Shown one piece after another: positions 49,432 to 58,487 of a DNA stretch of 64,000 bases. The stretch's first letter is position 1; each line of letters starts with the position of its first letter. The stretch spans positions 1 through 64,000 of the forward strand of contig JBFXCU010000006.1 of the NCBI GenBank assembly GCA_050181835.1, in the 5' to 3' direction. Made by a program: the position numbers and the translations under genes. The notes beneath the pieces are model-generated. The model was not told where the DNA came from and searched no databases. It saw only the letters and a list, made by a program, of their open reading frames with translations. The stretch is from CAILZL01 sp050181835 (GTDB lineage Bacteria; Pseudomonadota; Gammaproteobacteria; Steroidobacterales; Steroidobacteraceae).

Positions 49432-50553
49432 ATGATCGAGTCAGCGCTTACCCGGAATCTCGAATTGCATGGTGGCCCCTGTGCCATCATTGATCGCAGC
49501 GCACTGCGCCATAATTTGAATGTGGTGCGTAGTACTGCACCCAAATCCAAAGTGCTTGCCGTCGTAAAAGCTAATGCTTATGGGCACGGCATTGTGCCGG
49601 TGGCGCAGGCATTGTCTGCCGCTGATGCCTTTGGTGTCGCGCGTTTGAAAGAAGCCATGGCGCTGCGCGAAGCTGGCATTAGTCAGCCTATTGTGTTGCT
49701 GGAAGGAGTGTTTTCCCACGACGATTTAGACTTGGTTGCACAGCTAAAGCTGGAACTGGTGGTTCACTCATTCGCGCAGGTGCAGGCACTGGAAACTTGG
49801 TCAGGCAAGTCACCAGTACCTGTGTGGTGCAAAGTGGATACCGGTATGAATCGATTGGGTTTCAGTATCGATAAATTTTCACTGGCTTGGTCGCGTTTGT
49901 TGGGTAACCCAAAAGTACAGCAATTACGCGTCATGACGCATCTGGCCGATGCTGATGCTCGTGATCACGCACGCACGCAGTCACAAATTACGCGCTTTCA
50001 GCAATTGGTGAGTGGGTTGGGCGTCGAGCGTAGTATTGGTAATTCTGCGGGTCTGGCTGCGTGGCCAGCGGCGCGTGTTGAGTGGGTGCGGCCAGGGTTG
50101 ATGTTGTATGGCATGTCACCGTTCGCAGAAACCACTGCCAGCGACTTGGGTTTGCGTCCAGCGATGACGTTGGTGGCACCCTTGATTGCTATTCGTCAGA
50201 TATGTGCTGGCGAAGAAGTGGGCTACGGCGGAACGTGGCGTGCCAGTCGAGATTCTTGCGTGGGTATTGCTGCTGTTGGTTATGGTGATGGCTATCCACG
50301 CCATGCTCGCAGCGGTACACCGGTGTTGGTTGCGGGTCGCATTATGCCGTTGATCGGTCGCGTCTCAATGGACATGATTGCCATTGATCTGACCGACCTG
50401 ACTCAGCGCACAGGTATGAAAATTGAATCAGGTGAGCGAGTCATCCTCTGGGGTGAATCATTGCCAGCGGAGCAAGTGGCGATGCACGCTGAAACCATTC
50501 CCTATGAGTTGGTGTGTGCCATCAGCCAACGGGTAGCGATGAGTTATCTGTGA
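49432..50553 (+). CDS. alr: Alanine racemase
   Basis: The 373-residue PLP enzyme converts L- to D-alanine for peptidoglycan. The PLP Lys lies in AVVKANAYGHG near residue 43, and the catalytic Tyr is in GYGDGYPR. The C-terminal beta domain has MDMIAIDLTDL. The N-terminus (MIESALTRNLELHGG) is slightly longer than average. It follows dnaB in the same operon. Confidence 0.95.
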   Translation: MIESALTRNLELHGGPCAIIDRSALRHNLNVVRSTAPKSKVLAVVKANAYGHGIVPVAQALSAADAFGVARLKEAMALREAGISQPIVLLEGVFSHDDLDLVAQLKLELVVHSFAQVQALETWSGKSPVPVWCKVDTGMNRLGFSIDKFSLAWSRLLGNPKVQQLRVMTHLADADARDHARTQSQITRFQQLVSGLGVERSIGNSAGLAAWPAARVEWVRPGLMLYGMSPFAETTASDLGLRPAMTLVAPLIAIRQICAGEEVGYGGTWRASRDSCVGIAAVGYGDGYPRHARSGTPVLVAGRIMPLIGRVSMDMIAIDLTDLTQRTGMKIESGERVILWGESLPAEQVAMHAETIPYELVCAISQRVAMSYL

Positions 50554-50616
50554 GCATCAAAATTTCCGTTGACGCACAATGACAGCCAACGGTTGTTCTT
50601 GCCTTGCTTTAGCGGC

Positions 50617-51339
50617 TCAACCTTCGAAGAAGCCCATCTTGACGCCAGCTAACTGGATTACGTCGTTGTTGGTGAGCTTACGTGCCTGTGGGCCAATGGC
50701 CTGACCGTTGACCAGTGGGAAGTCGCCTGTTGTACCGCTGTCAACATGGATGATAAAGAAGCCATCAGCACGACGACTGATCGCCGCTACTTGTACGCCT
50801 GGGCGGCCTAAGGTGGTTAATGCTTTATTTAGTTCCAGTTCGCGTCCTGCGAAGGCTCCACTCAATACTTGTAGTTTGGCTTTTTGCAATGCTACTGGGC
50901 GCGATCCAGAGCTGCTGGTATCGTTGGGTGCTGGTGCTGCGGCATTGTTGCTGACTTGGGCAGAGGCGCGTTTAGCTGCTTCAGTGGCTATGGCAGAGCC
51001 AGGTGTGATTACCATGGTCTTTTCGAATTCATCCTGATCGGTGTCAGAACTCTGTACGTCCACAAATCGTAGTTGGTGATGCCCGATGGTGATGACATCG
51101 CCATGCTGAAGTGCATGCTTTTTGATCAACTTGCCATTAGCGTAGGTGCCGTTGGTGCTGTTCAAGTCCTCCAGAAAGGAATCATTGAGAATATTGATAA
51201 CCAGCGAGTGGTGCCCGCTAACGGCAGGGTTATCAATACGAACGTCATTATCTGGCAGGCGCCCGATAGTGTAGCGCTCCTTGTTCATGTTGTACTCGGC
51301 GAGTACCTGACTATCCAGACTCAGAATTAAGCGTGCCAT
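50617..51339 (-). CDS. Protein with two FHA domains
   Basis: The 240-residue protein has an N-terminal FHA domain (YTIGRLPDND, SGHH, LNSTNGTYANG at residues about 20-90), a Ser/Ala/Pro linker, and a second, more divergent FHA domain from about 150 (LTTLGRPG to DVIQLAGVK). FHA domains bind phosphothreonine. It is the third gene of the kinase/phosphatase/FHA operon, 27 bases after the phosphatase gene, and is the likely phospho-dependent reader of the kinase. Confidence 0.87.
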   Translation of the reverse strand: MARLILSLDSQVLAEYNMNKERYTIGRLPDNDVRIDNPAVSGHHSLVINILNDSFLEDLNSTNGTYANGKLIKKHALQHGDVITIGHHQLRFVDVQSSDTDQDEFEKTMVITPGSAIATEAAKRASAQVSNNAAAPAPNDTSSSGSRPVALQKAKLQVLSGAFAGRELELNKALTTLGRPGVQVAAISRRADGFFIIHVDSGTTGDFPLVNGQAIGPQARKLTNNDVIQLAGVKMGFFEG

Positions 51340-51366
51340 TTTTATGCCTCGATTCCGTCAGAAACC

Positions 51367-52188
51367 CTAGTTGAACCAGCTCAGCAGTCTGTCAACCATG
51401 CTTTTGCGTTGGGCGAATGAATCCAGCACCTGCGCTAGCACGATAGAGATATTGTCCCGGCCACCGTTGTCATTGGACAGCTGGATCAATTGCTTGGCAA
51501 TTGTCTCGAGATTAGCACTAAAGGTGCTTATGGTTAAGTGAATGTCTTCATCTTCCACCATATCTGATAAACCATCAGAACATAGTAGGTAGTAATCACC
51601 CTTGTTTACCGGGTACTCGTGGATTTCTACGTCCACCTTATTTTCAACGCCCAAGGCGCGAGTGACGTAATTTTTGTTTGCCGCACGCTGCGCTTCTGCC
51701 TGCGTATAGAAACCGCGATCAACCAATTCTTGCAGTAGCGAGTGATCGAGGGTGAGTTGCTCATAGCGATTGCTGCGCAAGCGATACAGGCGCGAGTCAC
51801 CCACGTGGGCCACCGAGATTCGGTTGTTGTTGAACAGACAGGCCACCACGGTGGTTCCCATACCCTCGCATTGTGACTGGGTCTTGGCAGTCTGATAAAT
51901 GATCTTGTTGGCGCGCATGATGGCATCGCGTAACACAATGCTTGGCCTGGATAGGCCGGTTTCGCTATCTGCCACCGATAAATCTTGGCGTTCGTAGGCT
52001 TCCTTGACCAAGCTCATTATGGTTTTTACAGCGATACCGCTGGCTACTTCGCCAGCATTGTACCCCCCCATACCATCGGCTAGCACCAGCAAGCCAATAT
52101 CATTATCGACGCCAATGGTGTCTTCGTTGTGCTCGCGCACCTTGCCGACATCACTGGAACCGATTGAGCGAATTTTGCCACGTAGCAT
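51367..52188 (-). CDS. PP2C-type serine/threonine phosphatase
   Basis: This 273-residue metal-dependent phosphatase of the Stp1/PppA type has VREHNEDTIGVD, LADGMGGYNAGE and CSDGLSDM metal-binding motifs. It would reverse the action of the kinase encoded upstream. The start at 52188 leaves 11 bases to the kinase stop at 52200. The C-terminal 25 residues (SFAQRKSMVDRLLSW) are helical. Confidence 0.9.
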   Translation of the reverse strand: MLRGKIRSIGSSDVGKVREHNEDTIGVDNDIGLLVLADGMGGYNAGEVASGIAVKTIMSLVKEAYERQDLSVADSETGLSRPSIVLRDAIMRANKIIYQTAKTQSQCEGMGTTVVACLFNNNRISVAHVGDSRLYRLRSNRYEQLTLDHSLLQELVDRGFYTQAEAQRAANKNYVTRALGVENKVDVEIHEYPVNKGDYYLLCSDGLSDMVEDEDIHLTISTFSANLETIAKQLIQLSNDNGGRDNISIVLAQVLDSFAQRKSMVDRLLSWFN

Positions 52189-52199
52189 GCAGAGTTCCT

Positions 52200-54719
52200 T
52201 TATGCCAAGCCGCGCAGACAATTACGAATGGCATCGGCCATATCAACGCCAGTTTGATACCGATCAGCGGCTGATTTCGCTAGACAGCGGTCAATGACCT
52301 GCTCCATGCATTCCGGCAGTTCGGGCCGTAACGACCGGATAGGAGGGTGTGGCTCCGTGGCGATGTTGTTCATCAGTCTGGTCATTGAATCGGCTCTGAA
52401 GGGCAGTTGTCCGGTTAGCATCTGATACATAGTGACCCCCAAGCCGAACAGGTCTGAACGTCCATCCAGCGGTCTGCCTTCCAGTTGTTCCGGCGACATG
52501 AAGGACGGGGTGCCAAGGACGATGCCCGTTTTTGTTCTACTCACATCTGACAAGCGTGCAATTCCGAAATCGGTGATTTTCAGCGCATCAGTCTCAATAT
52601 TGAACATTATATTAGCGGGTTTAATGTCGCGGTGAACCACATTCTGTAAATGCGCATAGTTCAGGGCCTCGGCAACCCGGATCATCATGGTCAGAGATTT
52701 GCGCACCGGCAGTAAACGATGCGGCTCGCAATAAAAGCTAAGGTGTTCGCCTCGGATATATTCCATGGCGATATAAGCCAGCCCACGATCCTCGCCTGCA
52801 TCAAAAATCGTGACAATACCGGGGTGGTTCAGGCGACCCGCCATCTCCGCTTCACGGAAAAATCGTTCACGAGCCTCAATCAAGTCTTGGTCTTCAAACT
52901 CTTCTGCCAGCGGAATGGCCTTGATGGCGACAACGCGGTTAATTTTTGGGTCGCGTCCTAGATAGACCACACCCATCGCGCCCTTGCCAATCTGGCGTTC
53001 GATTTCGTAGCGCCCCAAGCTTTGTTTGTTGGGGTCATGGGGTGACTCTTTAGCGATTGGCTGCGGCCTGCTGATATTGGTCAATGGCTTGGGTCGCGCT
53101 ACGGATGCGGGGGTAGATTGTGCTGGTTTGGGGCGCTCAATAGCCAGTTGTAGCTGCTGCGCTTTGGCAGTGGCGTCTTTGTAGTTTTGATCCATTTCAC
53201 CCACGTAGCGATAGGCTTGCGCGGCTTTCAATGATTCATTGCGTCGTTCGTAGTCAGTGGCCAGACGATAGAGCAAATCCAGCGTGTCCTGATTGGGCTG
53301 ACAGCGACGCAAGGTTTCGAAAGCCATGTCAAGTTGTCCCTGACCGTGCAGTGTCAGTGCGAGTGTCTTGAGGGTTTCCATGCTGATTGCAGGGGAAGTT
53401 ATGCTCTGTTTGCTGGCAGTTGCTGGACTCAGTGCCAAACTTAAGACAAAGCAGGCAAGTAATGCGATGAGTTGTGGCGCGACCTGTAACGTCACTGTGC
53501 TCATGCTCATTAGCAAGTATGTGGCTAGCAAGGCGCTGCTGCTGAGTGCAACCACAATGATTAGATTCTGCCGGGTTGATAGCTTGATGAAAGTGGTAGC
53601 CGCGAGAATCACCACCGTGAATACTAATAGCCATTCCAGTAAGACGACCCAGAGCGGACGCCGATAGATATGTTGATTGAGGAGTGCGTCGCTACACATT
53701 GCTACCACCATCGTCCGGGGTAAATTTCCCACTGGGGTCTGGATACGGTCGGCACCGACGCCTTCAGTGAACCCCACCACGATGGACTTGTTCTTGACCA
53801 GTTGTGGATCGAATTGACCTGCAAGCGCTTGCCAGTAGGGGATGGTAACTGGAGTCTTGCCGGAAAAACGCGGCGTGAAGCTCAAGTCGTCATGCAGCGT
53901 GATGGTGCGCATGGTTGATGTTAGTTGTAACTGCTCAGCGGTCACCACAAGAGAGTTGCGTTGCTCTGTAACCAAGTTGGCTAGCGCTACGGACATGCTG
54001 GGCAGCGCCTGTTCGCCCAGCTTGACGGCCGCATAATCACGACGAGTGATGTCATCTGCATCCGTCGGCATGAGCAGCTGTCCCAGCGCTGCGGCGGCAC
54101 CCACAATTTCCGTGTTACTGCCGGAAAGCGCTTTTACACTAATGGCATGATCTAGGCTGTCACGAGCGAAGTGACGTTGAGTTCTGGTTAATTGTGATAC
54201 CAAATTTCGATCGTTGGTGATGCCTGAACTGGTGGACACGTCGATGGGAATGACGACTTGCCCCTGTGTGCGCATGGCCTGTGCCAATACTCGATCAGCG
54301 GCGGTGTCAGCCACTTGACCGGTTTCAGTGTTGATAGGTGAGGTCAGTGGTGTTGTGAAGGCAATTGCTCTTACTCCCTGTTCGCGTAGCTTCTCAATTA
54401 AATTGGCGTGAACGCGGTTTGACCAAGGCCATTGACCCAGTAGCGATTGACTTTCTGCATCAATGGCCACAACTACAGTCGCATCGGAGTTCGAATCGGA
54501 TGCGTGTCGTTGCGCTAGATCTCCCAGCCAGTGCTGGATCGGGTTGTCTGCGCGCGGAATCAATAAGCCACAAATAACCAGCAACAGGCAGGCGAGTGCC
54601 GCGCGAGTGAGTTGTGGTCGCTGTTTAAGTAAATCTTTGAGCACGATCCATTTAGTCTGGGTTCGTAAATTCCGCTCAGTATAGGTGACTGGGTTTTGTA
54701 AAATTGCAGCCTTCGTCAC
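52200..54719 (-). CDS. CHASE2-domain membrane serine/threonine protein kinase
   Basis: The 839-residue protein has an N-terminal membrane helix (about 38-55), a CHASE2 sensor domain outside the membrane (VVVAIDAESQSLLGQWPWSN), three further helices near 365-435, a helical linker of possible TPR type, and a Hanks-type kinase domain from about 575: GKGAMGVVYLG, VAIKAIP with the ATP Lys, HRDIKPANIM and ITDFGIA. It starts with a GTG at 54719; a GTG about 25 codons later is also possible. With the phosphatase and FHA protein it forms a three-gene signalling operon. Confidence 0.87.
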   Translation of the reverse strand: MTKAAILQNPVTYTERNLRTQTKWIVLKDLLKQRPQLTRAALACLLLVICGLLIPRADNPIQHWLGDLAQRHASDSNSDATVVVAIDAESQSLLGQWPWSNRVHANLIEKLREQGVRAIAFTTPLTSPINTETGQVADTAADRVLAQAMRTQGQVVIPIDVSTSSGITNDRNLVSQLTRTQRHFARDSLDHAISVKALSGSNTEIVGAAAALGQLLMPTDADDITRRDYAAVKLGEQALPSMSVALANLVTEQRNSLVVTAEQLQLTSTMRTITLHDDLSFTPRFSGKTPVTIPYWQALAGQFDPQLVKNKSIVVGFTEGVGADRIQTPVGNLPRTMVVAMCSDALLNQHIYRRPLWVVLLEWLLVFTVVILAATTFIKLSTRQNLIIVVALSSSALLATYLLMSMSTVTLQVAPQLIALLACFVLSLALSPATASKQSITSPAISMETLKTLALTLHGQGQLDMAFETLRRCQPNQDTLDLLYRLATDYERRNESLKAAQAYRYVGEMDQNYKDATAKAQQLQLAIERPKPAQSTPASVARPKPLTNISRPQPIAKESPHDPNKQSLGRYEIERQIGKGAMGVVYLGRDPKINRVVAIKAIPLAEEFEDQDLIEARERFFREAEMAGRLNHPGIVTIFDAGEDRGLAYIAMEYIRGEHLSFYCEPHRLLPVRKSLTMMIRVAEALNYAHLQNVVHRDIKPANIMFNIETDALKITDFGIARLSDVSRTKTGIVLGTPSFMSPEQLEGRPLDGRSDLFGLGVTMYQMLTGQLPFRADSMTRLMNNIATEPHPPIRSLRPELPECMEQVIDRCLAKSAADRYQTGVDMADAIRNCLRGLA

Positions 54720-54802
54720 ATCTGCTGCTTATGCTCTGATCCAGCTATTTGGGTGGGTGAATTCGCTCACCTTTTTCAGTTACCGATTTGTACACTGCGT
54801 CG

Positions 54803-56161
54803 ATGGCAAAAACACGCGAAATCTATTTGTGCGATCAGTGTGGCACTGAAACCCTTAAGTGGCAGGGGCAGTGCCCCGCGTGCGCTGCCTGGAACTCGTT
54901 GGTTAAATTTAATCCCGGTAAAAGTGGTGTCGGCGGTAGAGCTCTCCCCTTGGTGGCGGGGGCGGTAGGCAGCAAGCGTATCCATGAAATCAATGAGCGT
55001 GACGAGCCACGTATTGCTACCGGTTCAGGCGAATTTGACCGTGTGCTGGGCGGCGGTCTAGTGGCAGGTTCAGTGATTCTTCTGGGTGGCGATCCCGGCA
55101 TAGGTAAGTCGACCCTGCTACTGCAAGCAGCCGACCAACTAAGTCGCGCGGTGACCACGTTGTATGCGACCGGGGAAGAATCGTTGCAGCAGGTAAGTCT
55201 GCGCGCGCGGCGTCTGGATGCTGCGGGTAACGAGTTGAATTTAATGGCGGAAACCAATGTGGAGACAGTACTGGCTGAAACTCGCCGTTTGCAGTGCAAA
55301 GTATTGGTTATCGACTCGATTCAGACCATGTTTTTGGATGCGGTGGAGTCCTCACCGGGATCGGCTACGCAGGTCCGCGAGTCAGCGGCGCAGCTGGTGC
55401 GCTACGCTAAGGAACAAGGCACGGCAGTACTCATCATTGGTCATGTCACCAAGGAGGGTACCATTGCTGGCCCACGTATCCTCGAACACATGGTGGATAC
55501 AGTGCTGTATTTCGAGAGCGATGCGGGTAGTCGCTATCGGTTGATTCGTGCGGTCAAGAATCGCTTTGGCGCCGCCAATGAAGTGGGGGTGTTTGCCATG
55601 GCGGAGCAGGGACTCAAGGAAGTTAAGAACCCCTCGGCCATCTTCCTGTCGCAGCACGCTCAACCTATCTCTGGCAGTGCGGTACTAGTGGCGCGCGAGG
55701 GTAGTCGCCCCTTATTGATCGAAGTGCAGGCACTGGTGGATCAGGGGCAAGGTATGAGTGCTCGCCGGCTGGCATTGGGGTTGGAGCAAAATCGGCTGGC
55801 GATGCTGTTGGCGATTTTGCATAGGCATGGTGGCGTAGCTACTCAGGGACAGGATGTATTCGTCAATGTGGTGGGTGGAGTACGCATTGCTGAAACCGCT
55901 GCCGATTTAGCGGTGATGCTGGCGGTAGCATCGAGCTTACGTGATCGTCCCTTATTGTCAGGGCTGGTTTGTTTCGGTGAGCTTGGATTGGCCGGTGAGA
56001 TTCGTCCCGTGCCCTATGGGGAAGAGCGCTTACGAGAGGCGGCAAAGCATGGCTTCAAGCTTGCTATCGTACCCGTAGCCAATGCGCCACGTCGTGAAAT
56101 CGATGGCTTAACGGTTATTCCTGTGGAGCGCTTGCCGGATGCGTTAGCACGGGCATTTTGA
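54803..56161 (+). CDS. radA: DNA repair protein RadA
   Basis: The 452-residue protein has the N-terminal zinc finger (CDQCG, CPAC), Walker A GDPGIGKST, the KNRFG motif and a C-terminal Lon-like domain (PLLSGLVCFGELGLAGEI in part). RadA helps branch migration in recombination. The ATG at 54803 is chosen because the zinc finger starts eight residues after it. It is divergent from the CHASE2 kinase gene. Confidence 0.95.
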   Translation: MAKTREIYLCDQCGTETLKWQGQCPACAAWNSLVKFNPGKSGVGGRALPLVAGAVGSKRIHEINERDEPRIATGSGEFDRVLGGGLVAGSVILLGGDPGIGKSTLLLQAADQLSRAVTTLYATGEESLQQVSLRARRLDAAGNELNLMAETNVETVLAETRRLQCKVLVIDSIQTMFLDAVESSPGSATQVRESAAQLVRYAKEQGTAVLIIGHVTKEGTIAGPRILEHMVDTVLYFESDAGSRYRLIRAVKNRFGAANEVGVFAMAEQGLKEVKNPSAIFLSQHAQPISGSAVLVAREGSRPLLIEVQALVDQGQGMSARRLALGLEQNRLAMLLAILHRHGGVATQGQDVFVNVVGGVRIAETAADLAVMLAVASSLRDRPLLSGLVCFGELGLAGEIRPVPYGEERLREAAKHGFKLAIVPVANAPRREIDGLTVIPVERLPDALARAF

Positions 56162-56168
56162 GTTGCGC

Positions 56169-57428
56169 TCAAATGGCGCGTAGCCGCGCCATTTTCACGA
56201 CGTTATCGGCGATCTGCATAATTTCTATTGCGTAGGTGCCTAGTTTTAAGCTAGTTCCAGGTTCAGGAATGGACTCTAAGTGCTCGAAAATCAAGCCATT
56301 TAATGTCCTAGGGCCATCGGTTGGTAGGTTCCAGCCTAGGGTTCGATTCAAGGCGCGAATGTTGATGCTGCCGCTCACTACATAGCTGCCGTTGGCTTCC
56401 TGATGGATGTCGCGGTACAGAGTGGCAGGGTCAGTGGTGAATTCGCCGACGATTTCTTCGAGTAGGTCTTCTAAGGTGACTAGTCCCTGCACATCGCCAT
56501 ATTCGTTAACGATGATGGCAATGCGGCGGCGGTTGTGCTGAAAGTTTTGCAGCTGCGTATTCAGTGAAGTTCCTGCTGGTACGAAAAACGCTTCGCGAGT
56601 CCGAGCCAGAGAAATCAGGGTTTCTTTGTCCAGTTGGCCTCTGGCCAGCGTTTGCGCCACGATTTTCAGGTGCAAGATACCAATAATGTTATCCAGTGTG
56701 TCCTCGTACACCGGCAGACGGGTGTGTGGGCTGGAGCGCAGCTGCTCAAGAATGTCGTCCCACTCATCAGAGGCATCGATGGCGGCGATGTTGTTGCGCG
56801 GAATCATGATGTCTTCGACCGTGATTTTTTCGAGATCCAGAATGCCCACCAGCATGCGCTGGTGGCTTTTCGAGATCAGATTACTAGCCTCTGCGACCAT
56901 GGTTCGTAGTTCATCACTACTTAACGAATGATTGCTAACTTGTTGAGATGAAACACCAAAAATCCTTAACATGCCATTGGCGACCTGGTTGGCGCACCAC
57001 ACTACTGGGTACAGTACTTTGTCGAGTACCACGTATACCCACACCGACGTCAGTGCCAGTCGTTCCGGATGCAGTGCCCCAAAAGTTTTGGGTGCGAGGT
57101 CGCCAAAGATAAACATCAGGATCGCGGCGACGCTGCTGGCGGCGGCTATTCCTGATTCTCCGTATAGACGTAACGCCAGAACGGTGGTCAGCGTCGCGGT
57201 GCCGACATTGGCGAAGGTGTTGCCAAGCAGGATTACTCCTATGAGGCGATCGGGTTTGGCGAGGAGTCGTTCGGCCAGTTTGGCGCTCTGGTTGCCTGAT
57301 TGGGCTTTGTGGCGAAGTCGGTAGCGGTTGATGCTCATCAGCGCTGTTTCGGTGCTGGCGAAGAACGCGGAGATCACAATCATGAGGATCACCACGCAGG
57401 TCAATAGACCTATGGACATGTCATTCAA
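56169..57428 (-). CDS. CNNM/CorC-type transporter with DUF21 and CBS domains
   Basis: The 419-residue protein has a DUF21 membrane domain with four helices (residues 5-150; FFASTETALMSINRY), two CBS domains (MIPRNNIAAIDAS, HTRLPVYE; IAIIVNEYGDVQGLVTLED) and a C-terminal CorC/HlyC domain. Relatives include YfjD/CorB, which affect magnesium or cobalt resistance. It lies between radA and the YpjD-like gene; the pairing with ypjD and ffh matches the E. coli order. Confidence 0.88.
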   Translation of the reverse strand: MNDMSIGLLTCVVILMIVISAFFASTETALMSINRYRLRHKAQSGNQSAKLAERLLAKPDRLIGVILLGNTFANVGTATLTTVLALRLYGESGIAAASSVAAILMFIFGDLAPKTFGALHPERLALTSVWVYVVLDKVLYPVVWCANQVANGMLRIFGVSSQQVSNHSLSSDELRTMVAEASNLISKSHQRMLVGILDLEKITVEDIMIPRNNIAAIDASDEWDDILEQLRSSPHTRLPVYEDTLDNIIGILHLKIVAQTLARGQLDKETLISLARTREAFFVPAGTSLNTQLQNFQHNRRRIAIIVNEYGDVQGLVTLEDLLEEIVGEFTTDPATLYRDIHQEANGSYVVSGSINIRALNRTLGWNLPTDGPRTLNGLIFEHLESIPEPGTSLKLGTYAIEIMQIADNVVKMARLRAI

Positions 57429-57530
57429 CGGGGCGGAACCTTGTCACCAAACAAGGGGCTATCGTCGCACTAGCAGCCTTGCACTAGCAAGTGCGTAGAT
57501 TTTTTCGATGAATCAAGAGCTTGCTGATGG

Positions 57531-58343
57531 CTATCCCCAATGCCTTCCGAGCAGTACCTCCAGTACAAATTTGGTACCAAAGTAGGCCAGTCCCAACAGC
57601 ACAAAGCCACCTAGTGCCCACTGCGCGGCAGTGCGGCCTCGCCAGCCAAGACGCCAATGGCCCCACAGCAGTATTCCGAGAATTAACCAAGCCACACATG
57701 ACAGTGCAGCCTTGTGTACCAAGTGTTGCGCGAGCAAATCGCGTACGAACACAAAACCGCTGAACAGAGTTAGAGTGAGTAAGGCGAAGCCGACGGTAAT
57801 CGCCTGAAACATGCCGTTTTCCAAGCCTTCAATTGAGGGGAGGGTTTTCATCCAGCCTAAAGGTTTATGGCTGCGTAAGCGTCGATCCAAGATGTAGAGC
57901 CCCAATGCCAAGCTCGCTCCTACGGCAATCAGTGCGTAGGCCACTACCGCAATCAGGATGTGTGCGGTGAGTTCCCAGCCTGGCTGGCTTGTGGAAAAAA
58001 TTCGTGTGCCGTCGTCGGTTAATGCAGCTGAGATTCCTGCGCCGAGCAACAGCATGCCGGCAATTGCCGCGAAGCGCGGTTGGTTCCAAGCTTTAATCAG
58101 GGTGATCGCGGCAATGATCCAGCCAATCAGTGAGGCTGTGTCAGCGCTGTCGAGAGCCAGAGTGGGGCCGCTAAATACGGCACGGCAAAGTTCGTATCCA
58201 TGTATTAGCCAGCCCAATATGCCCATAGCCACGCCAGCTAAGCGCTTGCCGTGTGCGCCGGTTTCGTTAGTGGCACTATGCGCGCTCGCGAAAAGCCACA
58301 GGCATGCACAGAAATAGATGACGAAAACAATAATTGCAAGCAT
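57531..58343 (-). CDS. YpjD-like cytochrome c assembly-family membrane protein
   Basis: This 270-residue protein has about eight membrane helices of the CcsA/HemX type, with GWELTAHILIAVVAYALI and GHWRLGWRGRTAAQWALGG as characteristic parts. YpjD is not a proven cytochrome factor; its role is unclear. The start at 58343 gives a direct hydrophobic N-terminus. The gene is divergent from ffh as in E. coli. Confidence 0.85.
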   Translation of the reverse strand: MLAIIVFVIYFCACLWLFASAHSATNETGAHGKRLAGVAMGILGWLIHGYELCRAVFSGPTLALDSADTASLIGWIIAAITLIKAWNQPRFAAIAGMLLLGAGISAALTDDGTRIFSTSQPGWELTAHILIAVVAYALIAVGASLALGLYILDRRLRSHKPLGWMKTLPSIEGLENGMFQAITVGFALLTLTLFSGFVFVRDLLAQHLVHKAALSCVAWLILGILLWGHWRLGWRGRTAAQWALGGFVLLGLAYFGTKFVLEVLLGRHWG

Positions 58344-58487
58344 GTGGTGTCGGCTCTGGATAAGGCGGGCTGAACGGTGGGTAGATAATGTCACAACCTG
58401 AGCTGTTGCTTAAAGCAAGCAGCATGTGACCTTAGTGACCTGTGGCGCTAACATGGGCGATTGCTGGATGGTAACGAGAGTATTCCC

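Noticed and set aside
50617..54719. Type VI secretion regulatory locus
   Set aside because: Kinase, phosphatase and FHA genes fit that theme, but no tss genes are in the window.
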